Shown one piece after another: positions 44,190 through 56,026 of a DNA stretch of 64,000 nt; within the stretch, counting starts at the first letter, position 1, and each line of letters opens with the position of its first letter. A program made the position numbers and the translations under genes. The notes beneath the pieces were generated by a model that worked only from the letters and a program-made list of their open reading frames with translations, made no database searches and was not told the origin of the DNA. Source of the DNA: Heliocybe sulcata (taxonomy: Eukaryota > Basidiomycota > Agaricomycetes > Gloeophyllales > Gloeophyllaceae). The stretch spans positions 1,656,551 to 1,720,550 of the forward strand of contig ML213505.1 of the NCBI GenBank assembly GCA_004369045.1. The letters run 5' to 3'.

Positions 44190-44890
44190 TACATGATTAT
44201 CTATTTGATATATCACATATCGTTAAAATGAGAACATATATCTACAATTTGTGTGATTCTATGACTTGCAAGGCATATTTGTTATTCACGTGCAAAGGTT
44301 AAGGTGAATGGTGATCTCATATTTGGCCGAAGCTACGGCAGAAAGTAAAACTTTTAAATATTAGCTTCTCACGTAGTTCTGTCTGTATTACATATATAGT
44401 AAAACATATCCATATACAGCAGAAGTTTGTTGGACATTTCAAATTTTCTGCTTCGAAATGATGATGGCTAATATTTCTTCCAGCACCAGTGGGACAAATG
44501 TCAAAACGAAACCGGGGACCAACATTTGTCATGGCGATATATTCCATATATGGGTTCCCATTCGGGTCTGTTGGGGTATCCTGAAGTAAATTTGAAATTC
44601 CACACATCAAGCATATCTCGGAAGATATACCAGATATGGGCGATAATCCCAGTGCAATGAAATATTCGAGATTGTTGTCGATGAAAAACCTCAATACAAA
44701 TAAGAACTATACTTATAACTACACATCGGACAATATTTATAATTTACTTCAACATATTCCAACATAGTGTAGCTTCGTATGTATTTCATATATATAAATT
44801 CCTATACACAATATAACATATATAAAAAATAACCTGCCATTTCCGGTGAATATTATATATCAAAGCCCACATCTCAATTTAGGTCGGCAT
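44190..44890. other. AT-rich island
   Basis: About 0.7 kb that is much richer in A+T than its neighbours, with runs such as CATATATATAAATTCC and TATATAAAAAATAACC. It holds a minus-strand frame of 125 codons (44317-44694) that resembles nothing I know. Its composition could reflect a mitochondrial insertion, a decayed transposon or simply a promoter-proximal spacer. Confidence 0.45.
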
Positions 44891-44960
44891 TTACAGCGAT
44901 CACGTATATTCGGTTCCCTCCGGTGCTTCCACATCTTCGTAACTGCGTCGAGCCTGCACG

Positions 44961-47844
44961 ATGGCATACAACCGCGAATGGGATAGAGGCAAAGACCAAT
45001 GGGGGGACGGCGGCGCATGGAATGATAATAGTGGTCGAGGGAATATCAGGGGTCGGGAAGAGGACTACCAGGGCGAGGGGAAACGACGGAAGTACAACGA
45101 CGGGGTACGAGCGAGGTTCTCTGTCCGGCGGACACTGTCATAATGCAATTCTCTCAGGGTTACGCCAATCCGTCGCGGTCGTATGATGAGGGCGCATATG
45201 ACAACGGCTGGGGTCAGTCCGACGAGTACTATGAAGACCGGGCGCAGAAGGGTCACGCCAGGAAGCGGCTCCTGCCTAGCGAAGCAAGCCCTCACGTTAT
45301 TTTCCTCGGACTGGACACAGATTTCACCGAGGCGGATGTCCGTCGACTTCCTCTCGTTCTAGCGATCCAGCCGTGACTGAAAAGCACCTCCCTTGTAGCT
45401 GCAAGCCTATCTTACCAACCAAGGCTTTTCAGTCGAGTCGGTCACCATCATCCGAGAGAGATCAACAGGCACTTGCCCATTCGTATACTTGCTTCTGCGC
45501 ATGCATTAACGTTTCTTTCGGCATTCGATTTTCAAAGGTGCATCCAAGGGCTTCGGTTTCGCCCAGTTCGCGACGGTGGAACATGCTCGGGCCTTCGTAG
45601 GACCCTCGTTCCCCTTCATTCAAGTGCCACCACCCGCATCCCATGGTGCGTCGGCAACCGCTGCTTTCTACAAAGCCTTGCAGTCCGGTGCGCCGCATAC
45701 AGGGCGTCGGGTGAAAATCGACTACTCTCAAAGCGCGAACCCTGCGGACAAAGGACGTCGCGGTCCTATGCAGTCCAACGATGGTACTCGCGATATTGGC
45801 AACACTCAGTCGCCCCTTCTGCTCTTCCGCGGCCTTGATCCTTTGTCAGGACCGCAGGCTATATCGATAGCGATGAAGACATCTTCTGGTCCGGGGAAAG
45901 AAGGTGCGAAAGGCATGAAACGCATTATTCTCATCAAGGATCGTATTACATTGGCGAGCTGGGGCTTTGCCTTCATAGAGTTTGTTGACGTCCAGGTGCG
46001 TATCCTATCTTGTACCATTATGCAGCTACTCGATACTTGGTGATAGTCGGCGTCGGCCGTGCTCGCGGCCACCATGTCCCCTCAGCTGCATCCCAATGGT
46101 TTTCGAATATCGGACAAACCTGTCGCAGCTTCCTTTGCACACCCTTACTCGTTCCAACCTGTTGATCCTATGAGGCGGGATGAGGCTGCTATCCCTTCAA
46201 CCTCAGTCTTGGGAGGGTCGGAAGGCGGCTGGGTAAGATACTGGGACGAAGCTTCCACTGTGGCCGTCTTGGACTTCAAGGTTGAAGAGCCACCGAAGCC
46301 GGTTACCACAACCGAAAAGAAGAAAGAGAAGAAGAAGGCCAAAGGTTTGCACCATTCTTGGATCTGGTAAACACCACTAAACGCGCATTTACAGAGGCTG
46401 ATACGGCCGGGGCATCCGCTGCTCTGGCGGAAGCTTCCGCCCTTCCTGTTTCTGACAAGCCTGTCACGCTCAGTTTCAATAAGGCTGGTATATCACTGAA
46501 CAAAGGTGCATCTGGCGCGGGTGGTGCGTCGGCGTTCTTCCTGCTGTCTTATGTACGTCTGCTTAACATACCGTGACCTCTGCTATAGCCAAGGCTCCCG
46601 CTCCTCTGGCTCTTGGATTTTCGATGAATGAAGACGAAGCCCAGGAAGGAGAAGTCGAAGCTACAGCTAACCAAGATCTCAAGGGTTTGTTTCTATATCG
46701 AGATACGACGCGGTATTGGTTGAATATTCGCGTTGACGCTCGTAATGTGCAGTGACTGCTACGAAAAAGGTGGCGCCTATGATAGCTAGCAAGAAGGTGG
46801 GTGTTTGATTATGTCCCTTTGGGGTTTCCTCCGAGTCTGAGACACCGTCCAGATTGCCAATAACATCAGCAAGTGGAACCAAGTACAAGAGGAATTGAAC
46901 CCCGCATCTGCAGCAGCTTCAACCTCGGTATGTCGTATCGTCCGACACGTTTCTGTTGCTTTATGGAGACTTCCCAGGTCGTAACACCAGCACCTGACGT
47001 GGAGCCGGTGGCGAATGCTGAGACCATCAAGGCGAAATCCGCCACTCCTGCACCTGCAGAAGGCGAGTTCGATTTTGCGGATACATCCAAGATGGCGTGT
47101 CTGCTGTGCGCAAGGCAGTTCAAGACGTTGGAACAACTCAAGCGGCACAATAAGGAGTCTGACTTGCATAAGGTGAGTCTCCGTGTCCTGAACTAGCCAG
47201 TCTGAGCTGTATCAATACTATCCGTTACCAGAAAAATCACAAGGATGCTTCTCTGCGAGAGGTGGCTCGGGGTAAGGCGGTTGCAGCAAAGCAGGCTGCC
47301 GCCGGTGCTTCGTCTGCGGCGCCTTTGGAACCCAGATACCGCGATCGCGCTGCGGAACGTCGGATCATGCACAACCAGCCGGATGCCCCTCTCCCCGAGA
47401 ATTCGGCCAGTTCCCATACGAAGAAAGCCAAATACGCGGAAGGGCCTCCGCCACCTAGGGCTGTAACCCCTCCGGCGCCAGTTTTGAACCCCGGCCAGGA
47501 CCAGAACAACGTGGGTAATAAGCTACTGAAGATGATGGGATGGACAGAGGGAACTGGCTTAGGAGCAGAGGGAGAAGGTCGAGTCGAACCCATGTAAGTA
47601 TCAGCATTCGAACTCGATTCTGGGCTGCGTCGGATGGTACTCTGACTTCATGCATAGACAAACTGCCTTGTATGAACAAGGTGTCGGATTGGGAGCTAGC
47701 AAAGGGAAGGATATCTCGCATATGACTGAGGGATATGCCGGATATGTCAACGCGGCGAAGGATGCGGTGAGTCTTCACTGAGGCAAGTATCGTTCACTGA
47801 AGTTGATTCTTCGCATATAGGCTCGGGAAAGATACGGCAGTTAA
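44961..47844 (+). CDS. RBM5/RBM10-like RNA-binding protein (RRM-RRM-C2H2-G-patch)
   Basis: Nuclear RNA-binding protein, probably a splicing regulator. About ten exons. The N terminus is Gly/Asp/Arg-rich (REWDRGKDQWGDGG). RRM1 has VIFLGLDTDFTEAD and GFGFAQFATVEHARAFV; RRM2 has LLLFRGLDPLSG and SWGFAFIEFVDVQ. Next come VRYWDEASTVAVLDFK, a Lys-rich linker (TTEKKKEKKKAK), a C2H2 finger (ACLLCARQFKTLEQLKRHNK, then SDLH) and REVARGK. The G-patch is GNKLLKMMGWTEGTGLGAEG, continuing EQGVGLGASKG. The order matches RBM5/6/10, but no RanBP2-type zinc finger lies between the two RRMs. The final exon adds only ARERYGS. Frame is open across all junctions I followed. Confidence 0.85.
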
Positions 47845-48555
47845 AGAATGGTATCATTGGCCCCTCTATCTACCATGGACTTCTTCTCGTGATTCTCTTT
47901 CACTATTGTTATTGTTTCATCATATGCTATCATCCATGAGTTTCTGCTCTCTTGATAGGAATGATCCTATCCTTGTAAGAGGCAAGCCTGTGATGTTGGG
48001 CTCTTGCGTTGATGCGCGCTTTTGTGGCAACATACATGACCTTTAAACGTCTTTTCGCTGTCTTCCAAAATTTCATGGTCGGGACGCCATGAGAGTAATA
48101 TTCTATCGCGGACAAACATAGATTCTAGAGGCTCTGAATAGTCTTCGTTCCGCGCATGCTCACGAGCGGGTGCATCCATTATCACTTTGGTAGGCTGGGC
48201 GTCTGAGAGGACGCAAGCCAGGCAATTGAGGCATCCGCGTCAGCTAGGGGATGGGAACGAGCCGCTCACACGACAGGAAACGTTGGGATACTGTCGACAG
48301 ACAGTGACTCTTCTATGACAGCTGGTCTCAAAGGATGTGCTCTGAACGCAAGTCATCCGCGGGAAACGTCTAAGACGAGCAGGAAGGGGACTAGTACTAG
48401 TACTGGGACAGAAGTCATCTGAATCTGCTGATTGATATGGAGCAGCGAAAGTGGATAATGCGATAGAAACTAGGGAACAAGGATACAGTTGAGGGGTATA
48501 GACAGTACTGCAACAGAATTAAGAAATAAACAACGAGTGTGCGGGCCTATTATCA
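47845..48555. other. Intergenic between convergent RBM5-like and formin genes
   Basis: Both genes end here, so it is shared 3' flank. A short ACTAGT tandem (GACTAGTACTAGTACTGGG, about 48390-48410) is the only structure I noticed. No gene is seen. Confidence 0.45.
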
Positions 48556-51500
48556 TCATGCGTCATCATCGTTCAAAGTCCTTGTCTCGTCCCCAGGCGA
48601 TGTGGACACAAGATCCGGCTCGTTCGCTGGCGATCCGTCTTCGACTTGTTCCTCGACCTCCTCAACGTCGTCGATGACTTCGTGTTCCTGTCCTTCATTG
48701 GCATCGTCATCCTCCTGCGGCCACCCCGAAATATCAGGGGAAGGCGGGCTCCCGAGGTCTTCCGAGTCATCGTTCCCTGATGTCGTGCGTAGTCGCCTAC
48801 GTGTCCGACGAGGCATAGAGGCGGATGAAGGTGACGGTGAAATTGGAGCAAACCCATCAGACTTGAGCGTAGCCAACATATTCGCGGCAATAGCGGCTGC
48901 GTCGGCGCCGTCGTTGGAGCTGAACTTAAGTCCGCCGTCAAGAGTGAGTTCAAGCGGACCAGGGGCCGCCCTAGGAGCGGCGCTGTTCGTAGGCCGCCGA
49001 GCACGCCGAGCACGCCTTCCTACGTGCTCGCCATTCCTCAGTTTCTCCAACAGAGTATCGAGGATAGCGTTATCTTCTTCGTTTTGAACGCTGTTCGCTT
49101 CCTGTGCCTGCTGTCTTCGTAAGCGGGTTTCTTCCGCAGCCTGCCTCCGCTTCTCCTGCGCTGCCTTCTCTTCGGCTACGGATTGGTTCTCGGATTTACA
49201 TTTCTACCAGTTGAGAGACATCAGTGTGATGGAATACAAAGGGCCGTACGACATGCTTACCTTATAAGACGTCACGAAAGTCTTGAAAATCCCATAGAAC
49301 TCTGAAGAAGTCATGTTTTTCTCATCTTCTCCGTAATACCGAATCACCTCCGTGAACGTGGTGTCTGCAGCATTCACATCGTCGGTGAGGTCATCGATCA
49401 AGCCAGTCGCTTTCCCGACGAAGCCCCACATTTGCTTCGCATATTCATCGACGAGATCTGGGTCAGAGAAATGTTCTGCAAGCTCGTGTCGGATCCGTTC
49501 TAGACCTGTCCGTAGATCTGACAAGCCCTTCCTGACGTCTTGCAGGTTGACTTGTATAGTGACGACACGTCAGGACCTTACGACAGTTACCCAGATCACT
49601 TGTTCACGTACCTCGGTATGCTTCTGCTGGCTTAGCCAACTCGTCGAGGAAGTCTTCCATGTCAGGCATGTGGTTTGCAACGGTCCGTTCCAGGAAGTGA
49701 AGCAAGGTGGTGTTATTGACGGACTTGGTATCGACAAGCTATAAAGAAGTGTGAGCTTAACCTCCTAATTTCGGTGCCATAGGACTCACTTTGTTGATGC
49801 TGCTGACCCGGAAACCGAAGGCTCCACCCTTGACACCGGTACTGTTCATATAATTACCAATGAACAAGATCAACTACGACAGTTGATTAATGAGTAGGAT
49901 GAGGGTATGGGAGTATCACAGCACTCACGCTGAGCAGATCTTTGAAATGCGTGCCGTGAAGAAGAGCATCTCCAGCCTCGCTGAGCTTCCTTGTCGAGTC
50001 GTCTAGCAACGTCCATTGCTCCTGGAACCGCACTTTGTACAACATTCCTTCCACGCGCGGTCCAAGCCGATCGATTTGTATTAGTTTGACCATTAATCGA
50101 TCAGAGGGATGTAGACCGCCCAGTTCCTCTGCATCTGCGTTTCGGTACACATTAAGTTTACCCACCTACCATCATAATCAGCATCCCATAGCCCGTCGCA
50201 ATTGTGGTTCATGCGCACCTGCTCCGGTGTAGGCAGGACAGGTTTCAACTCGCTCAAGAATACCTCCGTGCATAGGTCTTGATTGAATTGTTGAATCCTG
50301 CGAGCGATTTCCTCCGGCTCGAGTTGCTTGACGCGCTGAATAAGAATCTCTGCGAAGAGCTTAGGCAGCGTAGAAACAATCAGACAGACGCATACTCACC
50401 AACTCTCTTCTTGGTCTGAGAATCAAGGACGCTCTTCAGTTCAGCACGCTTCTGTTTGGCTAAGTGACCATCAGCTTTTTGAATCCATCTTCCGTGAAAG
50501 AACACTCGCCCATAAGGTTAATGACCAGTTGCTTGGCTTTGAAGTCCTCTTCAATCTCATTCCAGATGCCATCAATGCGCAGCTTCGTTATCCACTCTTT
50601 CTCCTTGTTCGGCTCCGACTCGCTGAAGACAGTATGAGTGGCCTGCTGTTGAGGAAGTTTATCCCATTGCAACTGCTTGAGCTTCTTGCTGGGCGCGATA
50701 GACATATCTTTGCGACCAGCAAGCATCGCATTGAGATTCGAACCCAGAAGCATAGACGCACGAGCTGAACCAGGTGCAGAGGCGGAATTGAAACCTTTAG
50801 TTGGAGGTGGCGGGGGCGGCGGAGGTGCTCCTGCAATCGGCAATCTGACACCACCGGGAGGAGGTGGGGGCGGCGGGGGCGGCGGAGGCGGCGGAGCAAA
50901 TGAATTGAATCCTCCCGGCGGGGGCGGAGGGGGTGGTGGAGGAGGGGGAGGAGGAGCGTTTGTCGCACCTGTCTCGCCTTCTTCTGGGAGTGGCGGAAGA
51001 GTTGGAGAATGCTGGGGGCTACTTTCGGATGACGGTGGCCGTCCTCTAACGGCGAGCTGCTTCCGGAGCTGTTCAGCGAAGGAGCCTGGAGGTGCTGACA
51101 CGCGGGAACTCTCTACAGACATAGTGGAACTAACGGAAGTGGGCTGCGTCTCTTCCGTCAAATTAGTGTACCCGCTTCGACTAGACTGTCGGCCGTAGTC
51201 ACTCTCGGCGTCTTGGTCCTCCGGCATCATGGAACCATCGCTCTGTTCCGCGCGATCGTCTGTGGGAGGAGTCAACAGTTCGCCTTGCCTTGGAGTACCA
51301 AGACCAAGGGTAGGCAAGATCCTGCGCCTCGGAGAACCTCTTATACTTCGCGGACTGGATAAAAGATCGTCTCGTGCTTGAGCCTACGAATTCGTTGATA
51401 TGAGTAGAAGCAGGTATAAACACCGGTACGCTTACCATCTTCGCACCAGCAGCGATCTGCTGCTGTATCGCCTCCTGTACCGACTCATCGTCTGCATCCA

Positions 51501-54267
51501 TGAACTGCGATGTCCGGCCGCCTTGGCCTTCCGACATGCGTGACATCTTGGGTAGTTTGGACCGACCTTTACTGGAGCGAGGTCTGCGCGTAAGACCACC
51601 GGTGTTGCCGGTTGCGCCATCCGCTTCCTCCTCGTCAGTGAAGTCCGAGCCATCCTCCTCGACGCCGTCAGCATTCTTCCTCCGGCGCTTCTTGCCTTCC
51701 AGGATGCTAATGGTCCGAGTGCGCTCGAAGTGTTTGTCAAGAGTCGCCAACAATGTCTTCCTATCCACTTCCTTGCTATTGTCAAGGATCTTGTCGACGC
51801 CTCTGCCTACTTCCCTCAGCATCCTGAAGAGTTCCATGATCTGCGCTTCCAACTGCGCAATCTGCTCCTCGTAGTCGCTCTTCTGAGTCTCCAGTTGGCC
51901 TTGCAATTTCTGCACCGTATCCCGTGCGCTTGTGAGTTTACCTTCGAGATAGGTTACCCTGTCCTTGAGCTTGCCAACCATGCCCCCTTCTCCTTGGGCG
52001 ACCTGCTCTTCCAGTGCATCCCTTTCGAGTTTTAACTGGATGGCCTGCGCACGAGTTTGTTCGTACAGATCCTGCAGCTGTCGCGCCTGGTCGGCGTCAT
52101 TGAAGTGAGATATGAGCTTGTCAACGGAATACCCGAATCTGGCTTCAGCGCCGCCCAGTTTTCGGTCCAGCACGACCTCGGAGACGATAGTGTCCAAGAT
52201 CGAATAGTAGTTCGACAAACCCTGTCCCTCCTCACGAACCATCGCCAAGTGAGTCAGCGTAGAGAGTAAGTGAGCTCTGCTGTCAGCGCTGTTCTCCGTC
52301 TTCGTCATCAAGTACTTGAAAACCTCCTCCGGGTTCGTAAGGTCCTGCAGCATCGCCTGGTCTTCGCGCTCGCGTAGAAGGGCTGTATCATCCTCCAGTG
52401 CCTCCTCAAATTTCTCGAGTTGTATCTGAATCATAGGGACGCCGAAGTCCTTGCAGATACCAAGGATGCGCTGCAGGCCTGCAGACTCCATCTGCGTCCG
52501 GAGGTGAAGGCGGATGTCAGCATCCGGGGTGTTCTCGTAGATACCGTTCAGGAGAATCAGGTTCGATGTCTAGTACATAGAACATGAGCATTCAGAGGTA
52601 GGGGGAGCATTAAACAGCCCACCGCGTATTCGTTGAGACTGCCGTCGATCGCGCCCGACTTCTTGACTTCCTCACTCGCGCCAACGAGAGTCCCCATCTT
52701 GCCTCTTCCAAGCATCGTCTTTTCCCAGGACTTGAACCAGTATGCAAATGGAGTTGGATTCTCATTGTTGGCTTTACTGAGTTCCTCCAGGGCTTGCACG
52801 ACAATGGTGGTAGCTTTACCCGCCTCGTAATACGCTAGGAAAGTTAGAGTATCCAGGATCAGCCTACGTGTCCCGATATGCGGAGAGTTCATGGAAGACG
52901 CCAGCTGTGTGACTAGGGCATTGTGATTGATAGCTTCTTTAGTCCCGGTCTACATCATGAAATGAGCGCGAGCGGAAGACAAATGGGACAATATCACGGA
53001 CAGCGTTGTTGAAGATACGCTTCAGACACTTGGCGATCTCGTATTCCATCTGCATGTCGGTATCTCGCCTACATCGACCATCGGCGTCAGGCATTGGCGA
53101 TGATGTGATCAGAAACGCACCGTTGAGCACCCTTCTTGCTAATGTTATTGAGCTGCTGTGCCAGCACAGCCGTCCCGCGTAGCTCTATGAAATGCTCAAA
53201 CCACCTGGGTTGTGCAGGCATCAGGAAACGTGCGCACAACGAAAGAAATGCACTTACGAGACTTCGTTGCTCCGCAACGACACCTCCAAACTCGAGATCT
53301 GCTTCACAGTAATCGTCTGGTCCATGAACTTCTTGATGTAATATTCAGGAGTGTATGGATCGACACCCGAGGCCTGCCCTGATTCTGCCAGCTTCCTAGT
53401 TTGTTCCTCCCGTTTCTGCTCCTCCTTCCATCGCACTTGCTCGTGGTTCAACACGATCGCCCACTTCTTGTCAATGGGTATGTCCGACGGAACGTTCTCC
53501 AGGCCTCGGGCCTGAACGACATTGTCAAACAGCACCTCGATTTCTTCGTCCGTCTCTGGCCGGGGAAAATTGAAATCCTCCCTCTCACCATGCCGATGGT
53601 GTAAGGCGTGAGATAAGTGTGAGAGATGGCCATGTGAGTCAAAGGAAGAGAGGGAGGGAGCGTATCGCGACCCGCGGTTACTGTCCGAACGCGTAGTCAT
53701 ACCCGAGGTAGGGCGGACTGTGGAGCTAGAGGTGGAAGCGCCTGGCAAACTGGGAGCAAAGGAGTTGAACTCGGGCCCATTAGGACTCTTGTGGCTCAAG
53801 GACGATGAGGATGAGGATGCCTCGCTCCGCCTGAGGTTCCCACTACGACTGTTGGCAGACGGAGTCTGTTTGCCGGAGGCCAGGGTGTTCGACGAGGACG
53901 AAGCAGACGGTGCGGAGCCGTTGTACAGTGTCCCCGAGTCCGTGCTGAACGTGGAGGTGCTCGGGGATGCGGAGCGGGCATACGGGTGATTCGGCTGGGC
54001 ATATGCCCGTTCTCTATCTGCCTTTCTCTGGTGCAGGTTGGCTATATTAAGTGGTGTGCCGGTTGCCGTGAGAGTAGGATTGGTGATAGGAGCGGAGATG
54101 TACGGGCCCTGTCCCTTGCCCTGGGACGTAGTTGCGACTGGGAGCGGAGAGCGAGGTGCTGCTGGACCGAGTTTATCATACGGCACAGAGCGCTCATTGA
54201 GGTCCTGGCCAGACACCGATGAGCCTCTGGGTCTCGCCTTCTTCCGACCGAGAATACTGTCCATCAT
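48556..54267 (-). CDS. Diaphanous-related formin (Bni1/SepA type)
   Basis: Actin nucleator and elongator for polarised growth, septation and cable assembly. The start MDSILGRKKARPRGS (about 54264) opens a Ser-rich region of about 220 residues. The GTPase-binding/FH3 region begins NFPRPETDEEIEVLFDNVV and WAIVLNHEQVRW, continuing over many exons (NSPHIGTRRLILDTLTFLAYY, VPMIQIQLEKFEEALEDD). A coiled coil follows (ERDALEEQVAQGEGGMVGKL...QIAQLEAQIMELFRM). FH1 is a set of polyproline runs with Gly breaks. FH2 has KKLKQLQWDKLP, the actin-binding lasso region, and MLYKVRFQEQWTLLDD. The C terminus carries AANMLATLKSDGF followed by RRTRRRLR, a diaphanous autoregulatory (DAD)-like motif. So Rho-GTPase autoinhibition is likely. 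It is probably the main formin of this fungus, by inference. Confidence 0.92.
50797..50966 (-). repeat. Polyproline-coding tract (formin FH1)
   Basis: On the plus strand this is long GGN repetition (GGCGGGGGCGGCGGAGG type) encoding three runs of 8-13 prolines on the minus strand, separated by GGFNSFA, GGVRLPIAGA and TKGF. These are profilin-binding sites. The tract also creates a false poly-Gly frame on the plus strand and is prone to length variation. Confidence 0.85.
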
Positions 54268-54889
54268 TGCGCGTCAACCGCAGCGTGCCCAGTATCCGCA
54301 ATGTTCAGGAGCGTGCGTATGGGATCCGGGCAAGTTCGTTCTGGCTTGGCGGCCAGCAGGGCAACCCGAGAAGAGCCTCCGTAAATAAGTCGTAAAGATA
54401 GAGTGAAATCAGGTGAACAAAGCCAGACACATAGCCCAAGGACAGGAAGTCAGCACAGCGGCGAGAGGGAACAGAAACGGAGGCTAGATCATTCCTTGTT
54501 CGTTGTTGCCACCAGCAGCGGCGTCGCGACAACAAGCGTCAACAACGCGCATTCGGTACATTGACTCGGCGCATCGTATCCTCGTGCATTCACGACATTG
54601 TATCTCAACGGATCAGGCTTCAGGATTTCATTTCTGGCTGGCTTCTCTAATCCTCGGGACGAGAACTGCATGGATGTGATTAGGTTTGGGCATGCATGAT
54701 CGTCGCCTCAAGACTGGCATAACGGGAGCCGACTGCCGTTGAGGATATCCAGACAGTTCGATATGATAATAGAGGCTATGGTATGTGGGAGGGCGTGTTA
54801 CAGTTGGAGGCTAAGAGGAACTGTGGTGCTAAGTCCATAATCAAGATGGCCGCAAACTTCAATTGCCCTATCACCTCTCACTAGTCGCC
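54268..54889. other. Intergenic between formin 5' end and PEBP-like gene A
   Basis: No gene seen. It contains the formin promoter and the 3' flank of the PEBP-like gene. Frames present are under 80 codons with no motif. Confidence 0.4.
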
Positions 54890-56026
54890 TTACAACAGCG
54901 CCGCTCCAACGAGAGGCACTGCTGCCAACAAAGCACCCAAGCCAACCTTCACGCTCATAGCACCACTGCTCGATCCGCCAGTTGAACTGGGAGAGTTCGA
55001 CCCGCCCGTGGTGGTCCCAGAGCCAGAGAGGCCTTGGAAGGCGGGGAGGGTGGACGTGGCGACAGGAGCAGTGGATGACGGCGCTTGGGTAGCCGTGCCG
55101 TTCTCGACAGTGAAGTACGTGGCCTGCGGAGGGGTCAGTCCCTGGTCGCGAGTAGACATGGGATAGGAGATACGTACGGCATAGAGGGGACCGAGACCGC
55201 TGGACTATAATGCAAGATAGAGCGGTCAAGCAGTGCGAGGGAGACAACATATGGGAGGGCGTACTTGGATGTAGCCGGTAAGGTTGAAGGTCTGCACGCC
55301 GGAGCCTGCGTCAGCAGGCTCGTTGAAGCTGGACGTCTGCTCAAACAACATGATGACGTAGCTACAAAGCCCGTCAATATATGTCTAGAGAAGATCGAAC
55401 CGCACCTACCGATGAGCACCGCTGCCGGGGGCGGGGCCTGGGCCAGCGTATTCGGTTACATTGGTGCCGGAGCTGGTGTCGAGCGTGTACGGGCCATTCC
55501 CTGGAATGACGATGCTCTTGGGCATTGTCCTGCCCGCCATGAAGATTTGCGACTCACCAGTGATAGAAGCGCCATAAGACAGCCAGTGCCGAGTCTGGCC
55601 TTGGCTCTCATCCGTACCAACTGGTCCCGCGTCGGCCATGATGACCGTGGTGGTACCGCTGTAGGACACAGAGCTGTTGGCTGCGGTAAAGACGACGGTA
55701 GGCTGGTCGTGGACCTCTAATCATCCAACAATAACCATCGAATCCAACAAGGAAGGTCCGAACAAAATTAGGAGGGGCTTCCGGCATCAGCTGGTGAACG
55801 TACGGTCTTGGGTCAGAGCCTGTCCGGGCCCGATGGCGCCCACAGCAGGGAAAGAGACATTCAGGTAACCAAGAGGGTCGAAGGTCGGCAACAGCGAGGG
55901 CACGATCCCGCTCTGCGTGAGGTGCGCTACGCTCGCTTCAGTCTGCAGGTCCCCTTGGGTGTAGCTTTCGGCGGCAGCGGCCAGCGAGGCGAGAGCCACA
56001 GAGAAGAGGGCGGTAGAAGCGAACAT
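54890..56026 (-). CDS. Secreted PEBP-like protein with GPI-type C terminus (paralogue A)
   Basis: Phosphatidylethanolamine-binding-protein fold, predicted cell-surface form. A signal peptide (FASTALFSVALASLAAAAES) leads to LQTEASVAHLTQSGIVPSLL, LGYLNVSFPAVGAIGPGQAL, an intron (about 55713-55800) and VHDQPTVVFTAANS. PEBP blocks follow: VIMADAGPVG (the DPDAP region), QTRHWLSYG (keeps the pocket His) and AGPGPAPGSGAHRYVIMLFEQ (the GxHR and strand after it). The C-terminal third is Ser/Thr/Gly-rich (GSGTTTGGSNSPSSTGGSS), then a hydrophobic tail (GLGALLAAVPLVGAALL) of GPI-signal type. I use the ATG at 56026; codons upstream lack an ATG. The ligand is unknown. Confidence 0.85.

Noticed and set aside
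44317-44694. 125-codon minus-strand frame in the AT-rich island
   Set aside because: Not supported as a gene: unusual composition, no splice context, no family resemblance.
48539-49087. Plus-strand 182-codon Ser-rich frame
   Set aside because: Antisense shadow of the formin C-terminal exon, which has a DAD-like motif in the minus-strand frame.
50677-51198. Plus-strand frame of 173 codons rich in Gly
   Set aside because: Exact antisense of the formin FH1 polyproline tract.
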